A DNA stretch of 57,906 nt, taken from Lysinibacillus_B sp036662795 (GTDB taxonomy: Bacteria > Bacillota > Bacilli > Bacillales_A > Planococcaceae). Shown piece by piece: positions 37,241-45,740 of the stretch; position 1 is the stretch's first letter; every line of letters begins with the position of its first letter. Where the stretch lies: positions 1 through 57,906 of the forward strand of contig NZ_JBAFWZ010000022.1 in assembly GCF_036662795.1 (NCBI RefSeq), in the 5' to 3' direction. The position numbers were made by a program, and so were the translations under genes. The notes beneath the pieces are model-generated. The model worked only from the letters and a program-made list of their open reading frames with translations. It made no database searches and had not been told where the DNA came from.

Positions 37241-37531
37241 CACAGAAAAAGCAATCTTTTTGAGTAAAATAGGTGTATAAACTTTTGGCAATGGGACATA
37301 ATTTTAATGGAAATAGAACAGTATGTTGATGTATCCTACTTAATTCTAGAATGTAGCTATAATTATTCTCAATTGAATAAAAATAAATGAGAAATTATAA
37401 AGATAAATTACTACGATAGAAATAAAGTAAAAAACTGTTTAAATAAGATTTTAGAAAAAAATCGAAACAAAAAACATGTTTTTTATAGAAAAAAAGCGAA
37501 AAAGTATTATCGTTAGAAGAGCTGTTTTTTG
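37241..37531. other. AT-rich gene-free region between trpS leader and spx
   Basis: About 290 bases, very AT-rich, with no frame that has a ribosome binding site. It should contain the trpS promoter on the minus strand, but I could not place one with confidence. Confidence 0.4.
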
Positions 37532-37571
37532 TTGACAATCTATATTCAAACTTTAGATATTGTTGTATAAT
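37532..37571 (+). promoter_or_regulatory. Candidate spx promoter region
   Basis: A consensus TTGACA at 37532-37537 is followed 17 bases later by AGATAT (37555-37560); a perfect TATAAT also occurs at 37566-37571. These may be two overlapping promoters. B. subtilis spx is known to have several promoters. Confidence 0.45.
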
Positions 37572-37651
37572 GAAGATACAGTTTTACATTAAATTTATTC
37601 TAAAGTAAGAAGCAGTAATAGATTAGATCATTCTAGAAAGGAGAGTAAGGG

Positions 37652-38050
37652 ATGTTAGTTACTTTATTTACATCACCCAGCTGTACATCATGTCGAAAAG
37701 CGAAGGCTTGGCTTGAAGAACATGAGATTCAATATAAAGAACGGAATATTTTTTCTGAGCCATTAAGCCTTAGTGAAATTAAAGAAATTTTACGAATGAC
37801 AGAAGACGGGACAGACGAGATTATATCTACTCGATCAAAAATTTTTCAAAAATTAAATGTCGATGTAGAAACGCTACCATTACAACGATTATACGAGCTA
37901 ATACAAGAATATCCAGGGTTATTACGTCGACCGATTATTTTAGATAAGAAGCGTCTACAGGTTGGTTATAATGAGGATGAGATTCGTCGTTTCCTACCAC
38001 GTAAAGTACGTGCTTATCAATTACAAGAAGCCCAACGATTGGTCAATTAA
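37652..38050 (+). CDS. spx: Redox-sensing transcriptional regulator Spx
   Basis: 132 residues, ATG after AAAGGAGAG. Spx binds the RNA polymerase alpha C-terminal domain and turns on thiol-stress genes. The redox switch CTSC is at C10/C13, in an ArsC-like fold; RPIILDKKRLQVGYNEDEIR is the family core. ClpXP degrades Spx with the adaptor SpxH, encoded about 5 kb downstream. Confidence 0.97.
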   Translation: MLVTLFTSPSCTSCRKAKAWLEEHEIQYKERNIFSEPLSLSEIKEILRMTEDGTDEIISTRSKIFQKLNVDVETLPLQRLYELIQEYPGLLRRPIILDKKRLQVGYNEDEIRRFLPRKVRAYQLQEAQRLVN

Positions 38051-38062
38051 ATACCGATAATG

Positions 38063-38101
38063 AGATGTTACAATGGAAATAGCCGTAACATCTTTTTTTT
38101 T
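38063..38101 (+). terminator. Terminator after spx
   Basis: AGATGTTAC (38063-38071) pairs with GTAACATCT (38085-38093), followed by T residues to 38101. Confidence 0.88.
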
Positions 38102-38456
38102 ATTCTAAAAATTGCGCTTGATTTCACTCTTGTAGTACAATACAATTTCAATATTCAAATAATTTATGAAGGATTGGTGTTTTTTCCTTTTCATTTTGTA
38201 TAGGAACATCATACAATAGAGTTATAGAAATTCAATAACGCTTCCGATGGATGTTTCGGTTTTTGAAAAGAATTAATATCTCATTAAGGACAATTCAAAA
38301 TCTGAACGACATTACGTTGGGGTGTAATTGATTAAATGTTCTAAAGTGTTCATAGGTTGGAAATAGCATGTATGAAAAATGTTGAAAAAATCAAATATTA
38401 AGCAATATTGTACTACATGTGTTTCAACGAATGACTGTGAAGGGAGTTGAAGTCTA
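38102..38456. other. Gene-free region upstream of mecA
   Basis: About 350 AT-rich bases. A weak candidate promoter TTGAAA, 18 bases, TATTGT precedes mecA. No frame with a ribosome binding site and no known RNA motif was recognised. Confidence 0.35.
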
Positions 38457-39110
38457 ATGGACATCGAACGCATTAACGAAAATACGCTGAAGCTTTTTAT
38501 TACGTACAGTGATATTGAGGATCGTGGCTATAGTCGCGAGGAAATTTGGTACAATCGCTCAAAGGGTGAAGAACTTTTTTGGGATGTTATTGGTGAAGTA
38601 AATACGGAAGATTACTTCGATTTAGACGGTCCTATTTGGATTCATATTAATGCCTCAGAGCAGGGTCTTGAAGTCATTGTAACGCGTGCCAATATGAATG
38701 CCGATCACGATACAGAAATGTTTGAAGGCTTCGAAGATAATAAAGAAGTAGCAGCGCAATTGCGTGAAATGGAAAGTGTTATTTTTGAGACACTTGATAA
38801 TGACTCAAATGAAGAGCAGTCACCTATTACAAATGCTCGTTTTACGTTTAAGGATATCGATGAGCTCATTCCTTTAGCAAAACGTATTGTATCATTCGGA
38901 TTAGCATCTTCATTATATAAATTTGAGGGACAATATTATTTACACGTTGATTTTACGGAATTCGATGAGCAGCGTGAACGTAAAAATATGTTGGCTCTTA
39001 TAAAAGAATATTTAAAACCATCGAGATTAACGATTTACCGTCTTCAAGAGTACGGGGATGTCATTATGGCAGAAAATGCTTTTGAAATGGTAGTAGAATA
39101 TTTCGGTTAA
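38457..39110 (+). CDS. mecA: Adaptor protein MecA
   Basis: 217 residues, ATG after GAAGGGAG. MecA delivers ComK and other substrates to ClpCP and helps assemble the ClpC hexamer. The N-terminal substrate-binding part (MDIERINENTLKLFITYSDI), an acidic middle linker (about 85-125) and the C-terminal ClpC-binding domain are all present. Order spx-mecA-coiA is as in B. subtilis. Confidence 0.95.
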   Translation: MDIERINENTLKLFITYSDIEDRGYSREEIWYNRSKGEELFWDVIGEVNTEDYFDLDGPIWIHINASEQGLEVIVTRANMNADHDTEMFEGFEDNKEVAAQLREMESVIFETLDNDSNEEQSPITNARFTFKDIDELIPLAKRIVSFGLASSLYKFEGQYYLHVDFTEFDEQRERKNMLALIKEYLKPSRLTIYRLQEYGDVIMAENAFEMVVEYFG

Positions 39111-39116
39111 CTTTGT

Positions 39117-39147
39117 AATCCACGCTGGAAATTGCGTGGATTTTTTT
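39117..39147 (+). terminator. Terminator after mecA
   Basis: ATCCACGC pairs with GCGTGGAT around an eight-base loop, with a T run. Confidence 0.85.
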
Positions 39148-39287
39148 ATGTAAAAAGTATAAATTTTTGGAGCTTGCAAAACAGGACGCTTCCTCTTTAC
39201 TTTCATAAAACAATTAACATCAATTTTGCCTGATGAGACTTTTTTTAAGTTCCAAATTTCGAGTTTGGCGCATTTTTAGCTTTCCAC

Positions 39288-39316
39288 TTGCAAGCTTCTT
39301 CCAGCTTCCTTACAAT
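39288..39316 (+). promoter_or_regulatory. Promoter of coiA
   Basis: TTGCAA (39288-39293), a 17-base spacer, TACAAT (39311-39316). The start would fall about ten bases before the ribosome binding site, so the leader is very short. No clear pair of ComK boxes was seen. Confidence 0.6.
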
Positions 39317-39335
39317 GTGGGCAAGGAGGTGAATT

Positions 39336-40472
39336 ATGCTTGTTGCATTAACGAAACAACATGAAGTATTTATGTTAACGCCAAGAATAACAGAAGCAGC
39401 CTTAAAGCAATTACGAAAAACAACTGTATTTTATTGTCCACAATGTCAAGAACCGCTCCAACTAAAAATTGGTGCGATAAAAATTCCCCATTTTGCACAT
39501 CAAAAGAATAGTTCGTGTGATACTAATTTTTCAGAAGGTGAGTCATACGAGCATATTTTAGGAAAGCAACAGCTCTATACACAACTATCACAGCTAGGAT
39601 TAGAGGTAAAGTTAGAAGCGTATTTACCACAATTAAGGCAACGGCCAGATTTGTTAGTATCAAAAAATAATAAAAACTATGCACTCGAATTCCAATGCAG
39701 TCCTATTTCACCAGAAATGCTTCAAATGAGAAATGATGGATATAGAAGCAAGCAGATTCTTCCGATTTGGTTAGTGAAAACTCCCAAACTTAAATTAAAC
39801 TCCTCAGGTATAGCCAAAATTTCGCTCAATGAGCAGCATAAACAATTTTTCGAGACGGTAAAGGAGCAAACGTACTTAATATCGTATGATTCTGAATCAA
39901 AAAAGTTTTATTATTTAGGTCATTTACTTTATGTACAAGGGAATATTTATATTGCAAACATCAAGACACTATCGTTAGAAAAGCAGCAATTCCCATTTTA
40001 TGTCCCAAAGCCAATTCCTATTCATGAATTTTCTCAAATGCTCTCCTTTTATCACAGACACTGTAAGCAATTTTTTAACACAAAATTATTTTATAGCAGA
40101 CAAGGAGTCCATGATTTATTTTTACGAGCCCTTTATGAATTACGTCTTAGTCGAGAAGAGATACCCTATTTTATCGGTATCCCTATAAAGGGGAGAGAGT
40201 CGATTTCCCTATTTTCTGCTGAATGGCAGCTTGCTCTATTTTATTTTTTACAGGAAAACGATCTCTCTATGAAGAATGTCAATGATAGTGCAATCCATTA
40301 TTATTTAAAATGGGTAAAAATAGAAGAGACAGTGAAAACCTTCGATGCTGTAAAACGCTATATTGGGCTTATGCAAAAGCTAAATATTCAATCGATTCAT
40401 TGTTCATACAATAAAACTGAACTCATTCATTTACTGTATGGCGAATATATTGCAATATTGAGGAAAAATTGA
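39336..40472 (+). CDS. coiA: Competence protein CoiA-like nuclease
   Basis: 378 residues, ATG after a perfect AAGGAGGTGA. An N-terminal zinc-ribbon-like part with CPQC and HFAH is followed by a nuclease-like core (RPDLLV and LEFQCS, which fit a PD-(D/E)xK-type site). CoiA is needed for efficient recombination during transformation in competent cells. Context between mecA and pepF matches B. subtilis yjbF. Confidence 0.88.
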   Translation: MLVALTKQHEVFMLTPRITEAALKQLRKTTVFYCPQCQEPLQLKIGAIKIPHFAHQKNSSCDTNFSEGESYEHILGKQQLYTQLSQLGLEVKLEAYLPQLRQRPDLLVSKNNKNYALEFQCSPISPEMLQMRNDGYRSKQILPIWLVKTPKLKLNSSGIAKISLNEQHKQFFETVKEQTYLISYDSESKKFYYLGHLLYVQGNIYIANIKTLSLEKQQFPFYVPKPIPIHEFSQMLSFYHRHCKQFFNTKLFYSRQGVHDLFLRALYELRLSREEIPYFIGIPIKGRESISLFSAEWQLALFYFLQENDLSMKNVNDSAIHYYLKWVKIEETVKTFDAVKRYIGLMQKLNIQSIHCSYNKTELIHLLYGEYIAILRKN

Positions 40473-40521
40473 GAAAATAAAATGGTAATTTCGAATTTCG
40501 GAATAAATGGAGGTAAAGCAA

Positions 40522-42330
40522 ATGGCAAAAGAAATTAAATTGCGTAATGAAATACCAGAGGAGTTAACTTGGGATTTAACACCGATTTTTGGAACGGATG
40601 AAGACTGGGAACAAGAATTTAAAAGAATTGAAGCGTTAGAAGCGGAAGCAGCAGGTTATCAAGGGAAGGTAGCCGAAAGTGCACAAAGCCTTTATGAAAC
40701 ACTTCAATTTGGGGACAAATTATTCGAAGATTTCAGCAAGCTTTACGTATATAGTCATTTAAAGCATGACCAAGATACAACGAATAGTAAGTACCAGGCG
40801 ATGGAAAGTCGTGTAAAGTCACTTGGGGCAAAATTAAGCGCGGCTTGGTCATTCCTAACGCCTGAAATTTTAGCTTTAGACGAGGCGACAATAAATGATT
40901 ATGTTTCAAATTTTGAGCCTTTAAAGCTTTACGAGCAAATGCTAAAGGAAATTAATTTAGGACGACCACATATTTTAACGGCTGATAAGGAGCAATTATT
41001 AGCCCAATTATCAGAGGTAACGGGTGCATCGGGTAATACGTTTAGTAGCTTAAATAATGCTGACTTAGAATTCCCTAAAATTAAAAACGAAGAGGGCGAA
41101 GAAGTACGTGTAACACATGGCTCCTACATTACGTTTTTAGAAAGCGATCATCGTGAAGTGCGAGAGGCAGCCTTCAAAGCTGTTTATGAAACGTACGGGA
41201 ATTTCCGCAATACATTTGCCTCTACACTAGCTGGGAATGTAAAGGCTCAAAATGTAAATGCAAAGGTACGTCATTATAAATCGGCCCGCCATGCTGCGAT
41301 GAGCAATAATTTTATTCCAGAAAAGGTATATGATCAGTTAATCTCTACTGTGCATGAATATTTACCGCTTCTTCATCGTTATGTAGCGCTTCGTAAAGAA
41401 GTACTAGGTTTAGATGAGCTGCATATGTACGACTTGTTCACGCCGCTTGTGAAGGAAGTTAAAATGGACATGCCTTATGACAAGGCAAAGCAGTTAATGG
41501 TAGATAGCTTTGCTCCGCTTGGCAAGGAATATCAGGAAGCTGTTCAAAAAGGGTTAGATAGCCGCTGGGTTGATGTCATGGAAAATAAAGGAAAACGAAG
41601 TGGCGCCTATTCATCTGGAACATATGGTACGAATCCCTATGTATTAATGAACTGGCAAAATAATGTCGATAATTTATTCACATTAGCTCATGAATTCGGT
41701 CACAGTATGCATAGCTATTATTCACGTGAGAATCAGCCATATCCTTATGCGAGCTATTCTATTTTTGTGGCTGAGGTAGCTTCTACTTGTAATGAGGAGT
41801 TATTATTTGACTATTTATTAAAAACAATTGAGGACCCGCAGCAGAAAATTTATCTATTAAATCATTGGTTAGATGGATTCCGCGGTACAGTATTCCGTCA
41901 AACAATGTTTGCTGAATTCGAGCATTTAATTCATGAAATGGATCAAAATGGGGAAGCATTAACGGCAGATAAGCTAACAGAAGTATACTACGACTTAAAC
42001 GTGAAATATTTCGGTGATGCGATGACTGTTGATGAGGAAATTGGTTTAGAGTGGGCACGTATTCCTCATTTCTATTACAATTACTACGTGTATCAATATG
42101 CTACAGGTCAAAGTGCGGCAACAGCATTAAGTAAACAAATTTTAGAAGAGGGCGCGCCAGCAGTAGAGCGTTATACAAATAACTTCTTAAAAGCAGGCTG
42201 CTCAAACTTCCCAATTGAAGTATTAAAGGCGGCTGGAGTAAATATGGAAAGTCCGGAGCCGATTGCAGAAGCATGTAAAGTGTTTGAAGAAAAACTAAAT
42301 GAACTTGAAAAATTATTGTTAAATAACTAA
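40522..42330 (+). CDS. pepF: Oligoendopeptidase F
   Basis: 602 residues from the ATG at 40522 after TGGAGGTAAAG; an earlier in-frame start lies inside that site. An M3-family zinc metallopeptidase: zinc motif HEFGH (in LAHEFGHSMHSYYS) and a downstream Glu ligand. It cleaves short peptides in the cytoplasm, possibly those taken up by Opp. It is followed by roxS, as in Staphylococcus where rsaE lies next to pepF. Confidence 0.95.
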   Translation: MAKEIKLRNEIPEELTWDLTPIFGTDEDWEQEFKRIEALEAEAAGYQGKVAESAQSLYETLQFGDKLFEDFSKLYVYSHLKHDQDTTNSKYQAMESRVKSLGAKLSAAWSFLTPEILALDEATINDYVSNFEPLKLYEQMLKEINLGRPHILTADKEQLLAQLSEVTGASGNTFSSLNNADLEFPKIKNEEGEEVRVTHGSYITFLESDHREVREAAFKAVYETYGNFRNTFASTLAGNVKAQNVNAKVRHYKSARHAAMSNNFIPEKVYDQLISTVHEYLPLLHRYVALRKEVLGLDELHMYDLFTPLVKEVKMDMPYDKAKQLMVDSFAPLGKEYQEAVQKGLDSRWVDVMENKGKRSGAYSSGTYGTNPYVLMNWQNNVDNLFTLAHEFGHSMHSYYSRENQPYPYASYSIFVAEVASTCNEELLFDYLLKTIEDPQQKIYLLNHWLDGFRGTVFRQTMFAEFEHLIHEMDQNGEALTADKLTEVYYDLNVKYFGDAMTVDEEIGLEWARIPHFYYNYYVYQYATGQSAATALSKQILEEGAPAVERYTNNFLKAGCSNFPIEVLKAAGVNMESPEPIAEACKVFEEKLNELEKLLLNN

Positions 42331-42337
42331 TTTGGCG

Positions 42338-42369
42338 GAGCTACTAGAATTCGTTCTAGTAGCTTTTTT
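42338..42369 (+). terminator. Terminator after pepF
   Basis: GCTACTAGAA (42340-42349) pairs with TTCTAGTAGC (42354-42363), TTCG-type loop, six T residues. Confidence 0.92.
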
Positions 42370-42500
42370 CTGTGTTAAAATTTGTTTTTCTCTAAATAAC
42401 ATTATTTTGCTAATTTATTTAAAATATAATTTGTTGAAAATGCTTGTTTTTCTTTATTTATTCTAAAGATTAGTAAAGAAATGTTAATATATAAAGGCTG

Positions 42501-42515
42501 ATGCAAACGCTTTCT
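42501..42515 (+). promoter_or_regulatory. Candidate CcpA cre site upstream of roxS
   Basis: ATGCAAACGCTTTCT fits the cre consensus WTGNAANCGNWNNCW at every defined position. It lies about 80 bases upstream of the roxS start. Confidence 0.6.
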
Positions 42516-42525
42516 ATTTGACGAT

Positions 42526-42534
42526 TTTGTGAAA
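42526..42534 (+). promoter_or_regulatory. Candidate ResD box upstream of roxS
   Basis: TTTGTGAAA differs by one base from the ResD consensus TTTGTGAAT and lies near position -60. ResDE is known to activate roxS in B. subtilis. Confidence 0.45.
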
Positions 42535-42548
42535 CAAGCTCAGTTCCA

Positions 42549-42577
42549 TTGCAACAATTATTATTCTATGATAAAGT
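42549..42577 (+). promoter_or_regulatory. Promoter of roxS
   Basis: TTGCAA (42549-42554), 17 bases, TAAAGT (42572-42577), which places the start at about 42584-42587. A weak -10 fits a promoter that needs an activator. Confidence 0.5.
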
Positions 42578-42582
42578 AATAA

Positions 42583-42600
42583 TCGTGAAATAAATCACAA
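42583..42600. promoter_or_regulatory. Rex-like operator over the roxS start
   Basis: TCGTGAAATAAATCACAA matches the Rex palindrome TTGTGA-N6-TCACAA except for one base. Rex senses the NADH/NAD+ ratio. An Fnr box (TGTGA-N6-TCACA) would look similar, so Fnr is an alternative binder. Confidence 0.65.
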
Positions 42601-42700
42601 AACAAACATACACCCCTTTGTTTGAACGTGAACATTTCTCCCATCCCCTTTGTGAAAAAGAGGCGTCCTATCTGTCGAGGTTAGGGCGCCTCTTTTGTTT
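42587..42700 (+). ncRNA. roxS: RoxS/RsaE regulatory small RNA
   Basis: About 114 bases. The sequence closely follows the RsaE/RoxS family as I recall it: GAAATAAATCAC at the 5' end, then ACAAACATACACCCCTTTG and TCTCCCATCCCCTTTG. The CCCC motif is displayed in a loop closed by CAAAC/GTTTG; the C-rich stretches pair with ribosome binding sites of target mRNAs. It ends with the terminator GAGGCGTCCTA / TAGGGCGCCTC (42660-42692) and TTTT. In B. subtilis and Staphylococcus it down-regulates TCA-cycle and other oxidative genes under NO or redox stress. It lies between pepF and spxH, the conserved position. Confidence 0.92.
42660..42700. terminator. Terminator of roxS
   Basis: An 11-bp stem with one G-U pair, T run on both strands, so it can also stop minus-strand transcripts. 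Confidence 0.9.
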
Positions 42701-42824
42701 ATCTAGAAAGATGAGTTGGAATTAACGCTACTAGCCGAGATGCTTCTTCACTTCTTTAAACGCTTTCACAGCACGAATGGAAACAACCTCATTCCATCCT
42801 ACAATCAATACAGAACAAAAATAA

Positions 42825-42857
42825 ACACCTATTGAACTGAATTAGTTCAATAGGTGT
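42825..42857 (-). terminator. Terminator of the yjbI-spxH operon
   Basis: ACACCTATTGAACT (42825-42838) pairs perfectly with 42844-42857; on the minus strand the tail is TTATTTTTG. Confidence 0.9.
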
Positions 42858-42880
42858 AGGGAATAATAGAAATAAGTTCG

Positions 42881-43687
42881 TTATTTTAGACGCCAAAGCG
42901 TTGTACTTTCATTTGTAATACGATCAATCTTTTGTTGGAGCATACGCTTTTTTAATTCGCGCTCAGCAACCTGTGTATCGATAGAATAAATTTCTGCTAT
43001 TTCAGCAGTTGCAAGTATTTCATAACGTGTAAATAATTGTTCAATCGTTGGTAAAGGCTGACGAACGAGCGTTTCACCAATCATTTCATGTAAAATATGC
43101 TCATATACTTCATAGCTATAGGAGCCACTTACTTTAAGACCCTCATCTTCAATGCATTCATTAAAGAATACGATAGATGGTACTTCATCAACGTCCATTT
43201 CACGTGTAATATACAAATCACATTGAAAAGCACGTGCCGCTTCCTTTGAGCCGAAATCGAGCGAGAATTCTTTCATATCTAAGCCGACTTCCTCAGCTAT
43301 TTGTAATAGATTGGCATGAGAATTAACATCTTTTGTTTTTAATGCCGCATAATGCTGCACTTTCGTTAAATATCGTGAGCCAGCTCGTTTTCCTTGTAAT
43401 TCAGCAGCTTTAATGGCAATAGAAGGTAAAACCGGATGCGTAATATCCACTTGTGCACCTGATGAACAGCCCTTCATACGATTAGACAATGAATTAAGCG
43501 AGGAAAGTTCCGTACTTAAGACATATCGCCAAGTAAAATAGTGCTCGTACTCTAATTGCAGCTTGCGAATGATTGGCTTCATTGCAAACGCCTTTGGACA
43601 AAGAGGGTCGATGAAAATATATAATTCTACTGGTTTTGTCGTAATTGAAGGTGCGGAAGGCTGCGTTAATAGTTGGATATTATTCAC
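42881..43687 (-). CDS. spxH: ClpXP adaptor SpxH (YjbH), DsbA-like fold
   Basis: 268 residues; the ATG overlaps the globin stop by four bases. SpxH binds Spx and feeds it to ClpXP. The fold is DsbA-like, beginning ELYIFIDPLCP. Where I recall CxxC-type CPEC in B. subtilis, this protein has CPKA, so the second Cys of the pair is missing and it is probably not a disulfide oxidoreductase. It lies beside the globin gene as in B. subtilis yjbH-yjbI. Confidence 0.88.
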   Translation of the reverse strand: MNNIQLLTQPSAPSITTKPVELYIFIDPLCPKAFAMKPIIRKLQLEYEHYFTWRYVLSTELSSLNSLSNRMKGCSSGAQVDITHPVLPSIAIKAAELQGKRAGSRYLTKVQHYAALKTKDVNSHANLLQIAEEVGLDMKEFSLDFGSKEAARAFQCDLYITREMDVDEVPSIVFFNECIEDEGLKVSGSYSYEVYEHILHEMIGETLVRQPLPTIEQLFTRYEILATAEIAEIYSIDTQVAERELKKRMLQQKIDRITNESTTLWRLK

Positions 43688-44088
43688 TCTAATTCATCCT
43701 CCTCACCCTCATTTGGTGCATTAATCATATGATGAGCAGTTAAAACAAGACGTTGGTAATAAATTTCTCTAAATTTACCATCAAGGCCTACCTCATCCAT
43801 CGCTTCAGCCATACATTCAAGCCAAGCCTGTGCACGATCAGGTGTTACTTTAAAGTTCATATGTCGAGCACGCATCATTGGATGTCCATGCTCATCTGTA
43901 TAATAATTAGGCCCACCTAAATACTGGGTCTGAAACTGAATTTGTTTACGAATTGTTTCTGTTAAGTCTTCCGGAAATATCGGAATAAGTTTTGGATGCT
44001 TTGCTACACGTGCGTAGAAGGCATGCATAAGTTCGGACAACTTTTCAGCACCAAGCTCCTCGTAAGGAATCGTATATTTTCGATTCAT
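43684..44088 (-). CDS. yjbI: Group II truncated hemoglobin YjbI
   Basis: 134 residues, ATG after GAAGGAG. A 2-on-2 globin: FQTQYLGGPNYYTDEHGHP and MRARHMNF (with the proximal His region) are diagnostic of group II. It may bind O2 or detoxify NO and peroxide; in Staphylococcus YjbI-YjbH operons link to thiol stress. First gene of the operon with spxH. Confidence 0.93.
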   Translation of the reverse strand: MNRKYTIPYEELGAEKLSELMHAFYARVAKHPKLIPIFPEDLTETIRKQIQFQTQYLGGPNYYTDEHGHPMMRARHMNFKVTPDRAQAWLECMAEAMDEVGLDGKFREIYYQRLVLTAHHMINAPNEGEEDELE

Positions 44089-44118
44089 AGGTGATACTCC
44101 TTCATAGCATTCTTCTTG

Positions 44119-44140
44119 TGTATACGAAAAAAGGTATACA
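44119..44140. promoter_or_regulatory. 22-bp palindrome upstream of yjbI-spxH
   Basis: TGTATAC, eight bases, GTATACA: a perfect 7-bp inverted repeat. On the minus strand it overlaps a TATACA that could serve as -10, about 30-50 bases before the globin start. It looks like a repressor operator; the regulator is unknown. Confidence 0.5.
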
Positions 44141-44249
44141 TCAACGTGTTAAGAAAATAATACTTAAGACGATATATTCATTTTATCAACGTCGACTCTT
44201 TTTCACAACCAAACCGCTCTTTTAAAAATTTTCCTCAGATGTTAATGAG

Positions 44250-44975
44250 CTAAGAGTTATAATAATTTAACACCTTGCTAACGTAATTTTGTGTTTCTTT
44301 AAAAGGTGGTATGCCGTTGTATTTTGTCACATTGCCAGGCCCAGCATTGTATGCTGCTAAAGCATGTTCAAGATTATTGTTGAATTTATCTAACATCTGA
44401 CGTAAATATTTTGTACCACCCATAATATTTTGTGTTGGGTTTTTTGAGTCGAAAACACCTAAAAATTTGGCAGTAGAAGGCATTAACTGCATAAGACCTG
44501 TTGCCCCTGCTGTGCTGATCGCATTAGGATTAAAATTCGATTCTTGCTTTATGACAGATTGAATTAACTTTTCAGGTATACCGTATTGTGCAGATGCCTG
44601 TGCAATGATGTCTCTATACTCATTCCCATCGAGCGAGGAACTTCCTCCGCTACTCTGTACGTCATGCTTTGGTGTATTTGTGCTAGCGAGTATTGTCCCA
44701 TATAAACTATTAGGAATATTTGTCTTTCCTTCATATAAAAGAGCTTCTAAATATGTACTTGCAGAATCATTTGCATTTCCTGCTGACTGGACACTGCCGA
44801 GTAGGTTTTCTAAACTAGTATTTTTTTCATTCGATGAAGAATTAAGAAGCTCTTGGATTAAGTCAGTAAATGCAGAGGAATCTTTCCCTAAAACAGAATT
44901 AGTATTGGATTCTTTACTGCCTATAGATTGAATAGCTTGAATCTCCATTAATGATTTTAGTGATTGGATATCCAT
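44250..44975 (-). CDS. yjbJ: Lytic transglycosylase, YjbJ-like
   Basis: 241 residues from the ATG at 44975, eight bases after GAAGGG. The C-terminal 110 residues are an SLT domain: catalytic Glu in VIKQESNFNPNAIS, then GATGLMQLMPSTA and ALAAYNAGPGNV. The Ser/Asn-rich N-terminal half has no signal peptide, so export is unclear. It would cleave the MurNAc-GlcNAc bond. Convergence and order match the B. subtilis yjb cluster. Confidence 0.87.
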   Translation of the reverse strand: MDIQSLKSLMEIQAIQSIGSKESNTNSVLGKDSSAFTDLIQELLNSSSNEKNTSLENLLGSVQSAGNANDSASTYLEALLYEGKTNIPNSLYGTILASTNTPKHDVQSSGGSSSLDGNEYRDIIAQASAQYGIPEKLIQSVIKQESNFNPNAISTAGATGLMQLMPSTAKFLGVFDSKNPTQNIMGGTKYLRQMLDKFNNNLEHALAAYNAGPGNVTKYNGIPPFKETQNYVSKVLNYYNS

Positions 44976-45003
44976 GTCATCATCCCTTCTAGCCAAAAAT
45001 GGC

Positions 45004-45588
45004 TTACTTTTGCTTTGTTAATGCTTCGACAAAACGTGCAATTTTTTTAGGTGTTGGTCTTTTTTCGATTCCTAACTCAATTAATAGACTCTCAAAAATA
45101 GAATTTCCTATTTTTTCATCTTTTGTTTCATATTCTACCTCATAATCTTCACACTGCAAATAAAAAGAATGATCAAACACAAGAGTGCCACCTTGATAAT
45201 CGATTTCTACGCGTTTTGTTTTGAGTGAGCCAAAAAGCTCCAATTGCTCAATGGGGATTTGTAATGCAAAAAGTCGTTGCTCTACGGAAGGTGCAGAAAA
45301 GGTAGTACCTCGAATCATCTCGGCCGCAAGATCTGCTGTTATATTATCAGTTGTTTCTAAATGACCGTGCTGTGAAGAGCGTTCTTTTAATGTACATTCG
45401 ATTTTATTTGGGAGTACACGAATACGTAATCCACTATAAGCTTTCTTAAGATGAAAATCTGGCGTATCAAAATAGTGATTTTCTTGAAGCTGAATTTGCT
45501 GCTCCTCAATGTTAAAATGCTGAAGTAGCCTGTGATATTCGTCTTTTGTTAATAAGTTTTTAAATTCAATTTCAAGATGCTGGCTCAT
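45004..45588 (-). CDS. yjbK: CYTH-domain protein YjbK
   Basis: 194 residues from the ATG at 45588, after AAAGGA; the frame extends to 45612 without better support. The ExExK signature reads EIEFK near residue 6, with later basic and acidic strands of the triphosphate tunnel fold. CYTH proteins act on inorganic or organic triphosphates; the substrate here is unknown. It is divergent from yjbL-relQ. Confidence 0.87.
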   Translation of the reverse strand: MSQHLEIEFKNLLTKDEYHRLLQHFNIEEQQIQLQENHYFDTPDFHLKKAYSGLRIRVLPNKIECTLKERSSQHGHLETTDNITADLAAEMIRGTTFSAPSVEQRLFALQIPIEQLELFGSLKTKRVEIDYQGGTLVFDHSFYLQCEDYEVEYETKDEKIGNSIFESLLIELGIEKRPTPKKIARFVEALTKQK

Positions 45589-45740
45589 AAAATTTCGTCC
45601 TTTCCGTACCATTTAAGTGAACTTCCTTGTAATTTTATTATACTTCCAAAAACAAGCGCGTTTTATGTAAAATGCAGACTGCATCAAACAGTGCCTTATG
45701 TTAAAATATGAAAAGAAAGACTTGAAAGGAAGAAAGTCAT

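Noticed and set aside
42584..42599. Fnr box (CGTGA-N6-TCACA) as the main reading of the palindrome at roxS
   Set aside because: Its position over the roxS start and the 18-bp extent fit Rex better; Fnr stays as an alternative only.
42731..42820. Minus-strand frame ending KAFKEVKKHLG between two terminators
   Set aside because: It looks protein-like but lacks a start with a ribosome binding site; too short to call.
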